Assembly: GCF_002240415.1 (NCBI RefSeq)
Contig: NZ_CP020028.1
Span: 1,513,501 to 1,577,500, forward strand
Reading direction: 5' to 3'
Length of the DNA stretch: 64,000 nt
Source of the DNA: Paenibacillus kribbensis
GTDB taxonomy: Bacteria > Bacillota > Bacilli > Paenibacillales > Paenibacillaceae
Shown here: piece by piece, positions 8,789 through 18,685 of the stretch
Layout: each line of letters opens with the position of its first letter
Position numbering within the stretch: position 1 is the first letter of the stretch
Position numbers and translations under genes: made by a program
The notes under the pieces: generated by a model
Database searches by the model: none
The model's input: the letters and a program-made list of their open reading frames with translations, nothing else
What the model was told of the DNA's origin: nothing

Positions 8789-8907
8789 TCCGAGCGCTAC
8801 GAAAGATGTTAGAGGCGTTTCTATCCAGAACCGCCTTTACACATAAATTGCGGAGAAGCTCTGCTTCTCCCGCCATCATATTACCCAATTTCAAGGAGGC
8901 AACACAC

Positions 8908-9333
8908 ATGGGATTCAGATTGAAAGTAGAAGGACAAGAAACAATCGAGCTGGGCTTGGATAACATCCAAACGGTTATTTATGACACCGATACACCGGAC
9001 GACTCCAATGCACGCTCCACTGACGTAGGCTCTACGCTGCGCATCAGCGGTAAAATCATCACAGCAGTAGACGGTGACAGCGCGGATGACACGCTGAAAC
9101 TGGCTTTGTGGTCTCTGGTTCCTGCTGAAAAAGCAGACAGCTACCGTAAAGTAACACTGGAAGTTATCGCAGCTGATCAAGTTGTGCGTAAAATCTACTT
9201 CCCGAATGCGTTCGTTGTAGACTACAACGAGCACTTCGGTGACACAGAAGGTGTAGGTGCGTTTACACTCTACATCAAACAAAAGAAAGACAAAACCGAG
9301 CTGGCTACAATCGACGGCGGATATCCGGTTTAA
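8908..9333 (+). CDS. Hcp-like tube protein
   Basis: This 141-aa protein is mostly beta strands with one central helix. The order fits Hcp and phage tail tube proteins: strands, ISGKI, a helix (SADDTLKLALWSLV), then KVTLEVIA, IYFPNAFVVDY and a final FTLYIKQKK. The start is set by AAGGAGG nine bases upstream; a longer reading from 8785 lacks this site. It lies directly after the sheath gene and just before an intrinsic terminator, as expected for the most abundant structural part. It would form stacked hexameric rings inside the sheath and be expelled with the spike. Family call is by fold pattern and context, not by a signature motif. Confidence 0.7.
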   Translation: MGFRLKVEGQETIELGLDNIQTVIYDTDTPDDSNARSTDVGSTLRISGKIITAVDGDSADDTLKLALWSLVPAEKADSYRKVTLEVIAADQVVRKIYFPNAFVVDYNEHFGDTEGVGAFTLYIKQKKDKTELATIDGGYPV

Positions 9334-9400
9334 GCTTGACGGCTTAATGTTAGGCACAGTTTGAACACACACACTCACCCTGTGCTCAGGTGCAGGGTGG

Positions 9401-9914
<514 letters not shown>

Positions 9915-9915
<1 letters not shown>

Positions 9916-10496
9916 TGATTTCAGGATGGAAACGGGGGAAGCAAGCAGTGAAAACGGCGCAGAACAGATGGGTTTTCATCATAGATGTTGCCATGTTCGG
10001 GCTGATGCTGGCGATCGCCTTTTATGTGTTTAACCGTACAGGCTACAGCGGCTTGAAAACCGTGGTCGCGATAGGTATTGGAATCGGCGTGCTTGTATAC
10101 ATACTGCGCAATCTGGTGTCCGTTGTACCCGTGGCAAAGCCAAAGGCAGAGCGTAAGCGGATTGCCAAGCTGGTACTGATTGATGAAGAAGGCGAGTCCA
10201 TTAAAGAATGGTATATCGAAGGTGAAACATCGCTCTTGATCGGCAAAACAACGTCCCGCTCTGAGGCGGATATTGATTTGGCAGATACAGATTATGCATC
10301 GCTGATCAGCGTGGAGCATGCGGTGCTCAACCGGGTGAACAGTGACTGGTTTGTGGAGGATGTGGATTCCGGAAACGGGACGGGGTTGCGGCCTGCCCAG
10401 GAAAGTGTGACGAAAAAGCTGGAAAGCGGCGAGCCTCACCGGATCTATTCGGGTGATTTATTATACATTGCCAACACGAGGCTGCTCGTCAAATAG
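9915..10496 (+). CDS. Membrane-anchored FHA-domain protein
   Basis: This 193-aa protein has two hydrophobic segments (about residues 20-60) followed by a cytoplasmic FHA domain (about 90-190). The FHA core shows LLIGKTTSRSEADI, SVEHAVL in place of the usual SxxH loop, and DVDSGNGTGLRP for the NGT turn. FHA domains bind phosphothreonine, so a substrate of the kinase at 2938 is the likely partner. The ATG shares one base with the preceding stop; a GTG three bases earlier and another GTG at 9948 are alternatives. It is comparable to the membrane-proximal FHA scaffold of T6SS clusters; that equivalence is inferred. Confidence 0.85.
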
Positions 10497-10563
10497 ATAG
10501 GGATGTTGCAAAATCCCTAGATCGCAGAAAAAGACAATCAGACAATGGGGGAAGGAACCGACG

Positions 10564-11091
10564 ATGAGTTTGACAAGATGCCCGAACGGACACATGTTCA
10601 GTACACGAAAGCACGGAAATACGTGTCCTTATTGCAATACGGTAGTAAATATAGCCTCGCCCAAGAGCGTGGAGCCAGCAGCGAAAACCAATGCTGCAGG
10701 AGACGATGACAAAACCATGCCATATTTGGGTGAGACGGTGGGAATTCACCCGGTAACCGGATGGCTGGTGTGCATCGAGGGAGCACAGGTGGGTCAGGAT
10801 TATCGCATTATGGCAGAGAAAAACTTTATCGGACGCGCAGAGGATATGCATGTCCGCATTATCGGAGACAACACGATTTCCCGCAGAAATCATGCGGTGA
10901 TTGTGTATGACCCGAAGAAACGCAACTTCTTTTTGCTGCCAGGCGATTCGTCAGGCTTGGCATACCATAATAATGAAGCGGTATATTCACCAGTGGAGCT
11001 GGCTGCTTATGATGTAATTGAATTGGGACACAGCAAATTTATCTTTATTCCGCTGTGCGGTGCCCATTTTGAGTGGGATAACGAAAAATAG
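10564..11091 (+). CDS. FHA-domain protein with N-terminal zinc ribbon
   Basis: The 175-aa protein begins with a small zinc ribbon (CPNGH, then CPYC about 20 residues later), followed by a flexible stretch and an FHA domain (about 70-170). The FHA core reads NFIGRAEDMHVRI, NTISRRNHAVIVYD and a final AYDVIELGHSKFIF. In this domain the phosphothreonine-binding R, S and H are all present, so it should bind phosphopeptides better than its neighbour. It has no TM segment. GGGGGAAGGA precedes the ATG. It is the likely soluble reader of the kinase/phosphatase switch. Confidence 0.87.
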   Translation: MSLTRCPNGHMFSTRKHGNTCPYCNTVVNIASPKSVEPAAKTNAAGDDDKTMPYLGETVGIHPVTGWLVCIEGAQVGQDYRIMAEKNFIGRAEDMHVRIIGDNTISRRNHAVIVYDPKKRNFFLLPGDSSGLAYHNNEAVYSPVELAAYDVIELGHSKFIFIPLCGAHFEWDNEK

Positions 11092-11126
11092 GACGGAAGT
11101 GGGCAATGGTGCAGGGAGGTAACGGA

Positions 11127-11957
11127 ATGCAGCCTTATTTTGTTGTATGTGGAGCTGCGGTGCTATTCGCTGTTCTTCTCATCATCCGCATACGACTGAC
11201 ACGAAGTTCCGGCAGCCGTACCGTGAGTGGAATTGAGATCGGGAATGGTCAAACGATTGGGAGTCGAAGCGAGCAGGATGATTATTTTGCAAGTATGACG
11301 ACACCTGTCGGTACGTTGGCTGTTGTCGCAGATGGTATCAGCGGACTGGCCAATGGACGCATGTCCAGTACATTGGCTGTGACGACCTTTACGAAGGCGT
11401 TTGCCAAGCTGGAGGATGCATCGAATTTGAACGAATATTTTGCCGGAGCAGCAAGCCAAAGCAACCGCAGCATTTTGCAAAATTTGAATGGGCAGGGCGG
11501 AGGAACGACGCTGGCGGCAGTCATTATTTGCGGCTATCAACTGTATTACGGAGCGGTGGGCGACAGTGTGATTACGATCTATCGCAATGGGCATTTCCAG
11601 ACGGTCAATTCTAAGCATACAGCGGAAACACTGCTGGAGGAACGAGTGCTGGCCGGACAAATGACCTCGGAGGAAGCCAAAACGAGTCCTGTACGCAATC
11701 AGCTGGTCAACTATTTGGGCTATGAAGGCTTTGAGAGCATGGAGCTTGGCACTACACCGATTCGTCTGTATTCGGGTGATTATGTTCTATTGTGCAGCGA
11801 TGGCATCCAGGAGGCGTTGACGGAAATTGAACTCGAAGAGATCATGCGCAAAGGCGGCACACCGCAGGAAATGGCGGATACCATGATCGACGCCATTAAT
11901 GACAAAGGCTTTAAGAGTCAGGATAATGCGACAGTACTTATTTTGGCGATAGGATGA
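11127..11957 (+). CDS. PP2C-type Ser/Thr phosphatase, membrane-anchored
   Basis: The 276-aa protein has one N-terminal TM segment (residues about 4-22) and a PP2C domain. The conserved acidic residues are in place: VVADGISG, GAVGDSV, LLCSDGIQE and SQDNATVLI, so it should be catalytically active with Mn/Mg. I chose the ATG at 11127 (GGGAGGT upstream) over the one at 11106. Its partner is probably the kinase at 2938, with the FHA proteins reading the phosphorylation state, as with PppA in the T6SS threonine-phosphorylation pathway. The next gene begins 22 nt downstream. Confidence 0.9.
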   Translation: MQPYFVVCGAAVLFAVLLIIRIRLTRSSGSRTVSGIEIGNGQTIGSRSEQDDYFASMTTPVGTLAVVADGISGLANGRMSSTLAVTTFTKAFAKLEDASNLNEYFAGAASQSNRSILQNLNGQGGGTTLAAVIICGYQLYYGAVGDSVITIYRNGHFQTVNSKHTAETLLEERVLAGQMTSEEAKTSPVRNQLVNYLGYEGFESMELGTTPIRLYSGDYVLLCSDGIQEALTEIELEEIMRKGGTPQEMADTMIDAINDKGFKSQDNATVLILAIG

Positions 11958-11979
11958 AACAAGAAAGACGGGGGTAGCG

Positions 11980-13899
11980 ATGCGCAAGGACAACAGCGAT
12001 TTTAGTACCGCCTTTGTGTCGGAAGCGGGCTCTTACATAGACAACCGGGACTATTTTGCATTCATGGAGACGGACGACATGGCCTGTTATGTCCTCGCAG
12101 ACGGTCTGGATTCGGATCAGGAGCTGCACAGCGCGGAAATGGTTGTCAAAACGGTGCTGGAAAATTTCATGGAGAAGCCTTCCATGTCCAAGCGGCGCCT
12201 GATGAGAGATCTGCGTGAAGCGCAGGAATGGCTGCAATTCGAAAGCCGCCGTGTTCGGCTCAAGGCCAGTCTGTTGATGGTAGTGACCAACTACAACAAA
12301 ATGGTGTACGTTTCGTGTGGTAATGTGCGGCTATATCATTTTCGCAATGGACGGCTTAATTTTCGCAGTAAGGATCACAGCTTGGCACAGTCATTGGCAG
12401 ATGACGGGCGCATTCCGGACGAAGCGACCAGCACTCACGAGGAACGGGGAAATCTGCTGGAGTACCTGGGAAATCCGAATGGGGTTCATGCCCATTATGC
12501 CAAAAAGACGCAGCTTGCAGATGGAGATGTCATGCTGCTGACCACATCCGGGATGTGGGAAGATGTTGAACTGGCGGAAATGCTCGGTGCGCTGGAGGAA
12601 GCGAAGGACCCGGTCATGCTGACGGATACGCTGGAAGAGGTGCTGCTGAGCAAGCAGCGCCGGGCGGTGAACAATTATACAGCCGCAGCCATTTATGTAA
12701 ACAAAGTATTTCAGGAAAAACCTAAAAACCGTCGCAAGCTGATCAAACGGATTTTGATTGCTTTACTTGTTTTTATCGTTGTAGGCGGTGGAGCATGGAT
12801 TACGCTGGCGCGCATGGCTGCGAATAAGGCAGCAGCGCTGGAAACGATGATCGAATCGGCCCAGACGGCAGATGATTACGCGAGAGCAGGGGATTATGCA
12901 AAGGCGCTCAAATCCTACAGCGAGGCGAAAAATGCGGCAGTTAAAATCAACGATAAGATTCATAAGAGGTTGTATACGGCTGAGCAGAAAGTTTCTCAAC
13001 TGGTGGTTGACGGAGATGGCTATGTGGAAAAGGCGGACTTTGCCAAAGCCGAAGCCAGCTACGAAAAAGCACGGAAAAGCGCGGGATTGTATCCACCGTT
13101 TAATGTGAAGGATATTGAGCATAAAATCGATCAGCTGGACAGCTATGCCGAGACGGCGAGCTGGATGAAGGACGGAGATTTGAAATTTCAGGGCGGCGAT
13201 TACACGAATGCGCTTAAGCTGTATCAAAAAGCAAACAAGGCTGCGATGGAATCCGGGTATACGTCCGCGCAAAAAGAGCTGGAGAAGAAAATTACCGAAA
13301 CCAATGATAAATTGGCATCCATCCAGCAGCAGCTGAAGGAGATTCAAGCTGGCAAGCTTCAGGCCAAAGGGGATCGGTTGATGAAAGATCTCGATTATGA
13401 AGGAGCCATTGACGCTTATAGCGGCGCACAGGAGATTTATCAGGAAATCGATAAGCTTGAAAGCGTTCTGGCCATGGAGCGGAGCATCGCGAAGGCAGAG
13501 GAGAAGCAGAGCGCGGAGCAGCAGAAAAATGGTCAGCTTCCAGCCGGACTGGGCTTGCCTGACGGAGCGTTGAACGATGCGAACGCAGAGGACGTGGCGG
13601 GCGCAGGTTTGACCTCCGCAACCGCAGCCCCTGCTGCTGATTCGCAGACAAAGGCTGCGGCGACGGGCTCTACGGGGACTGGCTCTGCGAGTACTGGCTC
13701 TGCAAGTACATCGGCCGTGAAGAAGGAAGCCTCCCCGCCTTCAACTTCGCCTGCGAAAAGCAGCAGTACGGGCGATGGAAACGCCTCTTCGGCAAAAGCG
13801 GCCACGAGCAAGGAGCAGGGAGCTGCTGATTCCGCTTCTAAAGCAGCAGGGGCGTCCGATTCAGTAAGCCAGGATCAGGCTGCCGTGAACGGAAGTTAA
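11980..13899 (+). CDS. PP2C-like pseudophosphatase with TM and TPR-like region
   Basis: This 639-aa protein has an N-terminal PP2C fold (about 1-245) whose metal-binding acids are largely lost. CYVLADGLD keeps the first Asp, but the GDSR-type motif is CGNVR, the SDG motif is TTSGMWE and DNAT is VNNYTAA. A TM segment follows (about 262-285), then helical TPR-like repeats (ARAGDYAKALKSYSEAKNA and similar), then a long Ala/Ser/Thr-rich tail (about 520-639). The tail lies outside the membrane if the PP2C part is inside. It may sense rather than hydrolyse phosphoproteins and link the cytoplasmic switch to the wall side. Function inferred. Confidence 0.75.
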   Translation: MRKDNSDFSTAFVSEAGSYIDNRDYFAFMETDDMACYVLADGLDSDQELHSAEMVVKTVLENFMEKPSMSKRRLMRDLREAQEWLQFESRRVRLKASLLMVVTNYNKMVYVSCGNVRLYHFRNGRLNFRSKDHSLAQSLADDGRIPDEATSTHEERGNLLEYLGNPNGVHAHYAKKTQLADGDVMLLTTSGMWEDVELAEMLGALEEAKDPVMLTDTLEEVLLSKQRRAVNNYTAAAIYVNKVFQEKPKNRRKLIKRILIALLVFIVVGGGAWITLARMAANKAAALETMIESAQTADDYARAGDYAKALKSYSEAKNAAVKINDKIHKRLYTAEQKVSQLVVDGDGYVEKADFAKAEASYEKARKSAGLYPPFNVKDIEHKIDQLDSYAETASWMKDGDLKFQGGDYTNALKLYQKANKAAMESGYTSAQKELEKKITETNDKLASIQQQLKEIQAGKLQAKGDRLMKDLDYEGAIDAYSGAQEIYQEIDKLESVLAMERSIAKAEEKQSAEQQKNGQLPAGLGLPDGALNDANAEDVAGAGLTSATAAPAADSQTKAAATGSTGTGSASTGSASTSAVKKEASPPSTSPAKSSSTGDGNASSAKAATSKEQGAADSASKAAGASDSVSQDQAAVNGS

Positions 13900-13951
13900 G
13901 TTTTTCATGTTCAATGAATGCATGCTGGAGCCGAAAAAGGAGTGAAACGCC

Positions 13952-15271
13952 GTGAAAGAACTGGTGCAGGACCGTTTGAGCAAGATGGACGATCTGGAGC
14001 AGAGACGTTTACTGAAAAATATGATGGCGGGGGTATTTATGAACCTCGTCGAATATCAGGAAGAGATGACCCGCCAGCTGGAACGGCGGGTATTTGAGGA
14101 AATAGAGAATACAGAAGAAAAGTTTGATGTGTACGTGTCACTGACATCGCGTGAGGACTACGATCCGATTCATGAGTTTTTATATCCGGTGTTACCGTCT
14201 GATACGGAGGATAAGAAGGTGGACATCAGCCGTGTAGCGGAGGTGGTTCGCGAAGGCGGAGCGATGCCGCTGTTTACGCTTTTTCTGGAGATGGAGACCG
14301 AACGAATCGCAGCGCTGGTACACAGCAAGCGAATTTTTGCAGGAATGCTGGTCACGGAAACCGGAAATTATCCCATTCGCTTTCGTCTGGAGCACAACCG
14401 TTCCTATATTTTGGAGATTGAAAAGCTGTATCATATATTTTTGCAAAATGGTATGCCATGGAAAACGATTAATCATCCGTACGCACATAAATTTGTCGAC
14501 TGCGTGTTGATTGGGGGAGACGGGGAGCCCGTAGCGCACGAAGAAATTCATGAAATTACGATCTCGTTGGAGGAGTTCGACGCTTTTAAGAAAGGCGATG
14601 TTTTTCCGCTTTGGAACATTGAACGGCTCTCTCTAAAGAACAGCGGTTTTCCGATACCCGCTATGGATCGCGTGAACTTTGAGCATGTGCTGCCTTTGCG
14701 TAAAACAGGACCTGAGCACGGCTATTTGATCGACGGCGCTGAAGGGGATATCCGGTATATCAAGCGTACGGAAGAAGAACTGACCATTGTCACGTCACGG
14801 GATAAATCCGGGGAATGGAATGTGTTAAAGGTTACGAAGCCAGTCACGACGAGACTTAGCCGGCAGACATATCCAGTGTTGTCCAATCGGCGGCAGGACA
14901 GCTTTTTGGGACGCTATGCAGGCAAGCAGGCCGTGATTGTCCGGGCCAAAGCGGAAATCACGCGTATCGTTAACTCGTTTGAAGCAGCCCAGGGGCTGGA
15001 GCTGGAACGTGTGGATATCTGGGGAGGCACCGGTAGAAATGATGTAAGCAACCTTGTATCCAAAACCCAGACGTATCCGCTAAACCCGTTTGTCAGCGAT
15101 AATGTGCGGACGGTGGAAGGCAAGCAGATCATGCGGCTGGGGTTCAGACGCGGCTCTGAAGAAGCTGCGCCAGCCTCACCTGCTTACATGTTATCCGACT
15201 TAATGAGCTTTCTGGTGTCGGAAGTGCAGATGTATTTTCCAGAGTACAAATGTGAAGGAGAATGGGTGTGA
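13952..15271 (+). CDS. Unrecognised conserved-looking protein; possible baseplate part
   Basis: The 439-aa protein starts with a GTG after AAAAAGGAG. I do not recognise a family. Residues 1-60 are helical and charged, and the rest is mixed alpha/beta with no signal peptide or TM segment. It overlaps the next gene by 4 nt (GTGA), which implies the two products are made in equal amounts and probably bind each other. Its position, between the phosphorylation genes and the Hsp70-like gene and before the spike genes, suggests a TssF/TssG-like wedge role. No motif supports that directly. A structure search would be the test. Confidence 0.5.
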   Translation: MKELVQDRLSKMDDLEQRRLLKNMMAGVFMNLVEYQEEMTRQLERRVFEEIENTEEKFDVYVSLTSREDYDPIHEFLYPVLPSDTEDKKVDISRVAEVVREGGAMPLFTLFLEMETERIAALVHSKRIFAGMLVTETGNYPIRFRLEHNRSYILEIEKLYHIFLQNGMPWKTINHPYAHKFVDCVLIGGDGEPVAHEEIHEITISLEEFDAFKKGDVFPLWNIERLSLKNSGFPIPAMDRVNFEHVLPLRKTGPEHGYLIDGAEGDIRYIKRTEEELTIVTSRDKSGEWNVLKVTKPVTTRLSRQTYPVLSNRRQDSFLGRYAGKQAVIVRAKAEITRIVNSFEAAQGLELERVDIWGGTGRNDVSNLVSKTQTYPLNPFVSDNVRTVEGKQIMRLGFRRGSEEAAPASPAYMLSDLMSFLVSEVQMYFPEYKCEGEWV

Positions 15272-15957
15272 ATTATGTCTGGGATTTGCTCATGCGCGCG
15301 CGGGAACAGGAGCTGGACGTGGATAAATTCCGTTTCGTACCCGCTGTCAGCTATTCTCCCTATATGGAGCTTAGTCTGGTAGATTTGAATACTTTGGAGC
15401 TGGAGCAGGTGGTGGAAATCAATCCATACTACCGCTTTTATTCTATTTTTCGGGACCTGTTTCCACCGGATGCAGAAGATTGTCTGGAGCTAAGGGAATC
15501 GCTGTTTGATATCATGATGCATTTTCTGGCGGAAATTGATTTGTATCAGGGGATGAATCGGCGCGAGTATCACATCCGGTTTGTTCAGCGTGATATTGCT
15601 GACGGCATTTTTGGCCCGAAGGTGAAGGGGAGTTTTGAACAATTAAACCGCGAGGAGCAGGATGCGATTGCCGAAGGACTGCTGCGCCTGTATGAGACAG
15701 GGGAAGCTGTGCATCTGTTAAAAGAAACGATGCGGCGCGTTTTTCATCGCTCGATCATTTATGCCAATTGTGAGGAAAAAGATGAACTGCTCGTTTATAT
15801 CGGTCAGGAGGAAACGCAGCTGTCACGGCTGAAGGTGGATTTGATTCTGGATTTGTTTCTTCCGGCACGTTTTACGACTGAGCTGTATTGGACAAGTCAT
15901 TTCGGCATTTTGGAGGCAGATCCTACGATGAAAATAGACGCTATCGCCCTCTATTAA
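15268..15957 (+). CDS. Unrecognised protein coupled to the preceding gene
   Basis: A 229-aa soluble protein, largely helical. Its C-terminal part (LFLPARFTTELYWTSHFGI) is the most distinctive stretch. I chose GTG at 15268 over the ATG at 15262 because AAGGAG is spaced correctly for GTG and the start then overlaps the previous stop as GTGA. No domain is recognised. The tight coupling and position suggest a partner of the 439-aa protein, possibly a second baseplate wedge component. That is an inference from layout only. Confidence 0.5.
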   Translation: MNYVWDLLMRAREQELDVDKFRFVPAVSYSPYMELSLVDLNTLELEQVVEINPYYRFYSIFRDLFPPDAEDCLELRESLFDIMMHFLAEIDLYQGMNRREYHIRFVQRDIADGIFGPKVKGSFEQLNREEQDAIAEGLLRLYETGEAVHLLKETMRRVFHRSIIYANCEEKDELLVYIGQEETQLSRLKVDLILDLFLPARFTTELYWTSHFGILEADPTMKIDAIALY

Positions 15958-15989
15958 AGGCCAAGTGGCTCAGAAAGGACAAGTGAACG

Positions 15990-18641
15990 ATGAACGGACC
16001 CTATACATACAGATTGCTTAACCCGCTCACCGATCGAAAAAGCGTTCGCTTCACGGCGAAATATACGCGGGCGGAATTGGAGCAAATGACGACCTTCCAG
16101 TTGCGCGGGATATGCGATAAGGAGCGTCTGGTCGAGGGCTTTGCCAACCGTCTGGCGCGTGAAGAACTCATTCGCGTTATTTTGCGGTTTCGGAGCGCGG
16201 AGGAGCATTTACTTATCACAAGACCCAACCCCGGCGGCTTTGAACGTATGGAATCAGCACTCCAGCGAAATTGGAATGACCGACGGCAGGAGAGCGGCGG
16301 CATCCGGGTTCCCGCCAAAATTACGCTGTATCAGGGTGTACGGACAGGTCGTATGGACAACTACCGAATCGAGTCCGATCTGCCTTGGTTAAGCTCATCT
16401 AATGTGCTGCTGGTGAACGCGATGGGAGAACTGTGCGGTGTTTTGAATGTGGTGAAGGATGAGGAACGGATAGGCGTATATTATCTATCGCGGCATCGTG
16501 ATGCTGAACTGCGAGAAACGGCCAACCATAACTATAGCCTGCTGTTTCTGCGAAGACAGGAATCAGAATATTTTTATAACCTCTACTATGGGGATAAGCC
16601 GATGCTGCCGCTGAAGCTGCAGGGTCACCGAGTTCCGGTAGCAGAGCTAATCATTCGGGGCACTGAAACTACAGATGCCGTACTGGCCATCGATTTTGGC
16701 ACCTCGAACACAACGGCAGGCGCTTATTTGGATAGCTCCTATGTCACAGCCCCAGATACAGGCATGAGCAGCACGGTACAGCTGAACGCGATCAATTATG
16801 TGTCATTTCCCGGCCCGGCAGGTGCGGAAGGCGACTGGATCGAAGTGCTGCCGACCGCTATTCGCGTGGCGGACTGCACTAATCCGGAGCATATCGTTTA
16901 TGTCTTCGGGGAGGAAGCATTGCGTGGAACAGACGTGGCGGGCAGCCGTGCGACGGTATTTCGGGGCATCAAGCGTTGGGTCAACGATTACAAGCGAATC
17001 GAGGAATTAATGGATTCGGAGGGGAATACAGCGACTGCTTCCCGCAGCGATATTTTGGCAGCGTTTATCCGTTATGTGATAGGCACCGCCGAGCAGCAAT
17101 TCAAGTGCCGGTTTCGCAATCTGCACTTTTCTGCTCCCGTCAAGCTGCAGCCACAGTTTATTGAGATGTTTACCGACATTTTGCCAGATTATCGGATTGA
17201 AGCGGAGGATGCGCTGGACGAAGGGCTGGCTGTGCTGTACAACACGCTGGCAGACCAGATGGAGCGAGGAACTTTTGCGGACGGTGAGGAGTATCAGGCA
17301 CTTGTCATTGATTGTGGTGGAGGTACGACAGATTTGTCATCCTGCCGATTCCGGATTGAGGATGGACGTATCGCTTACAAGCTGGATATTCACACGACGT
17401 ATGAAAATGGGGATACCAATTTTGGCGGAAACAACCTGACGTATCGGATTATGCAATTTATGAAAATCGTGTTTGCAGGTTATTATGCAGCCGAAACCCG
17501 ATTGCCTGACACCGATATTGATGCCCTGATCGGCATTCCTTCAGGGGATTTGTACCGTCATGTGGATGAGTTTGGCGTAGATGCTGTTTATGCGGGGCTG
17601 GAGGAGCGCTATCACGAGGCAGAGGCTATTTTGCCTACAGCGTTCAAACGATATGAGCATGCGACACGGGATGAATATCAGCGGGTGCTGAGTAATTTTC
17701 ATCTGCTGTGGAGTGCGGCAGAAAATATGAAAAAGGAATTTTTTCTGCGTACAGGCATATTGCGCAGCCGCTTCGAGTCCGAGCAGGTATTATCAGCCGA
17801 AAGTGACCTGAACATTGCGGTGTTGGACCGCTGGCTGGTTTCAGTCATCGAAAACGGACGTTTTCGCGATGAATATGGCTTGCCTGATGTGGTGTTTAAC
17901 ATTCGGGAGATACAGCAGCTTCTTAAGGCGGATATCTACAATATTGTGCGCAAGTTTCTGGATGATTTTTATCAAGAGGGACGCTTGCAGGACTATTCCA
18001 TTATTAAGCTGACCGGGCAGTCCTGCCGGATTGACGTATTTCGCGAAGCACTGAAGGAGTTTGTGCCAGGACGCAGTATTGAATTCCGGCAGAAAGCGGA
18101 AGACCTGAGCCGGGTGCCTGAGCTGAAAATGGCCTGCCTGCGCGGAGCGATCCGTTACCTGAATGCCAAAAAAATGGGCACGATTGAGCCTGTCATTACC
18201 AATCATATTCCGGCTATTCCGTACACCGTTAGCGCCTGGACGCATACGGGGCGTGAAAAAGAGCTGATTGCCAGCCTGGAAAGCGATCGGGTGCGCGGCT
18301 CCATTTCCCGGCCGTCTCACGCGGCTGAGATCGAGTTTTTCCTGACGGCAGGCGGCGGCAAGCTGCGTCAGCGCCATGTGTACCGCAGCCGGCCGGAAGC
18401 CTTTGAGCCTATGCCGTATGAGGAAATCGCCGTGCTGTATGGGCGGGATATCCCGCAGGATGATACCGACTCCATTCGCAATGAGGAGACGAAATATTTT
18501 GTTTTTGCTGGCGATAGCCGTTGGGGCTTTTATGTAGTACCGATTACCCGCCGGGATGAATTGCTGTATCTGGGGCCCAAACGTTTTTTTGCCTTCGAAA
18601 ATGATCTTTCCGAGCTGGATTTCTTTGACGGTACGAAGTAG
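15990..18641 (+). CDS. Hsp70/actin-like ATPase with extra N-terminal domain (SrfB-like)
   Basis: This 883-aa protein has about 225 N-terminal residues of unknown fold, then an actin/Hsp70-type ATPase. The phosphate-1 motif VLAIDFGTSNTTAG is at about residue 231, phosphate-2 LVIDCGGGTTDLSS at about 437 and the adenosine motif IIKLTGQSCRID at about 671. The tail (about 720-883) is beta-rich and not a normal Hsp70 substrate domain. Length and layout recall the SrfB family. The J-domain protein at 9466 is its natural partner. In a system without ClpV in view, this ATPase may supply the energy for assembly or recycling. ATPase fold firm; role inferred. Confidence 0.8.
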   Translation: MNGPYTYRLLNPLTDRKSVRFTAKYTRAELEQMTTFQLRGICDKERLVEGFANRLAREELIRVILRFRSAEEHLLITRPNPGGFERMESALQRNWNDRRQESGGIRVPAKITLYQGVRTGRMDNYRIESDLPWLSSSNVLLVNAMGELCGVLNVVKDEERIGVYYLSRHRDAELRETANHNYSLLFLRRQESEYFYNLYYGDKPMLPLKLQGHRVPVAELIIRGTETTDAVLAIDFGTSNTTAGAYLDSSYVTAPDTGMSSTVQLNAINYVSFPGPAGAEGDWIEVLPTAIRVADCTNPEHIVYVFGEEALRGTDVAGSRATVFRGIKRWVNDYKRIEELMDSEGNTATASRSDILAAFIRYVIGTAEQQFKCRFRNLHFSAPVKLQPQFIEMFTDILPDYRIEAEDALDEGLAVLYNTLADQMERGTFADGEEYQALVIDCGGGTTDLSSCRFRIEDGRIAYKLDIHTTYENGDTNFGGNNLTYRIMQFMKIVFAGYYAAETRLPDTDIDALIGIPSGDLYRHVDEFGVDAVYAGLEERYHEAEAILPTAFKRYEHATRDEYQRVLSNFHLLWSAAENMKKEFFLRTGILRSRFESEQVLSAESDLNIAVLDRWLVSVIENGRFRDEYGLPDVVFNIREIQQLLKADIYNIVRKFLDDFYQEGRLQDYSIIKLTGQSCRIDVFREALKEFVPGRSIEFRQKAEDLSRVPELKMACLRGAIRYLNAKKMGTIEPVITNHIPAIPYTVSAWTHTGREKELIASLESDRVRGSISRPSHAAEIEFFLTAGGGKLRQRHVYRSRPEAFEPMPYEEIAVLYGRDIPQDDTDSIRNEETKYFVFAGDSRWGFYVVPITRRDELLYLGPKRFFAFENDLSELDFFDGTK

Positions 18642-18685
18642 GACAGGCTGAGGAATATAAAAATACAATATCTGGAGGGTAAAGT

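Noticed and set aside
8785..8907. Longer N-terminus for the tube protein
   Set aside because: The extension would overlap the sheath stop and lacks the AAGGAGG that fits the ATG at 8908; Hcp-like proteins have no such leader.
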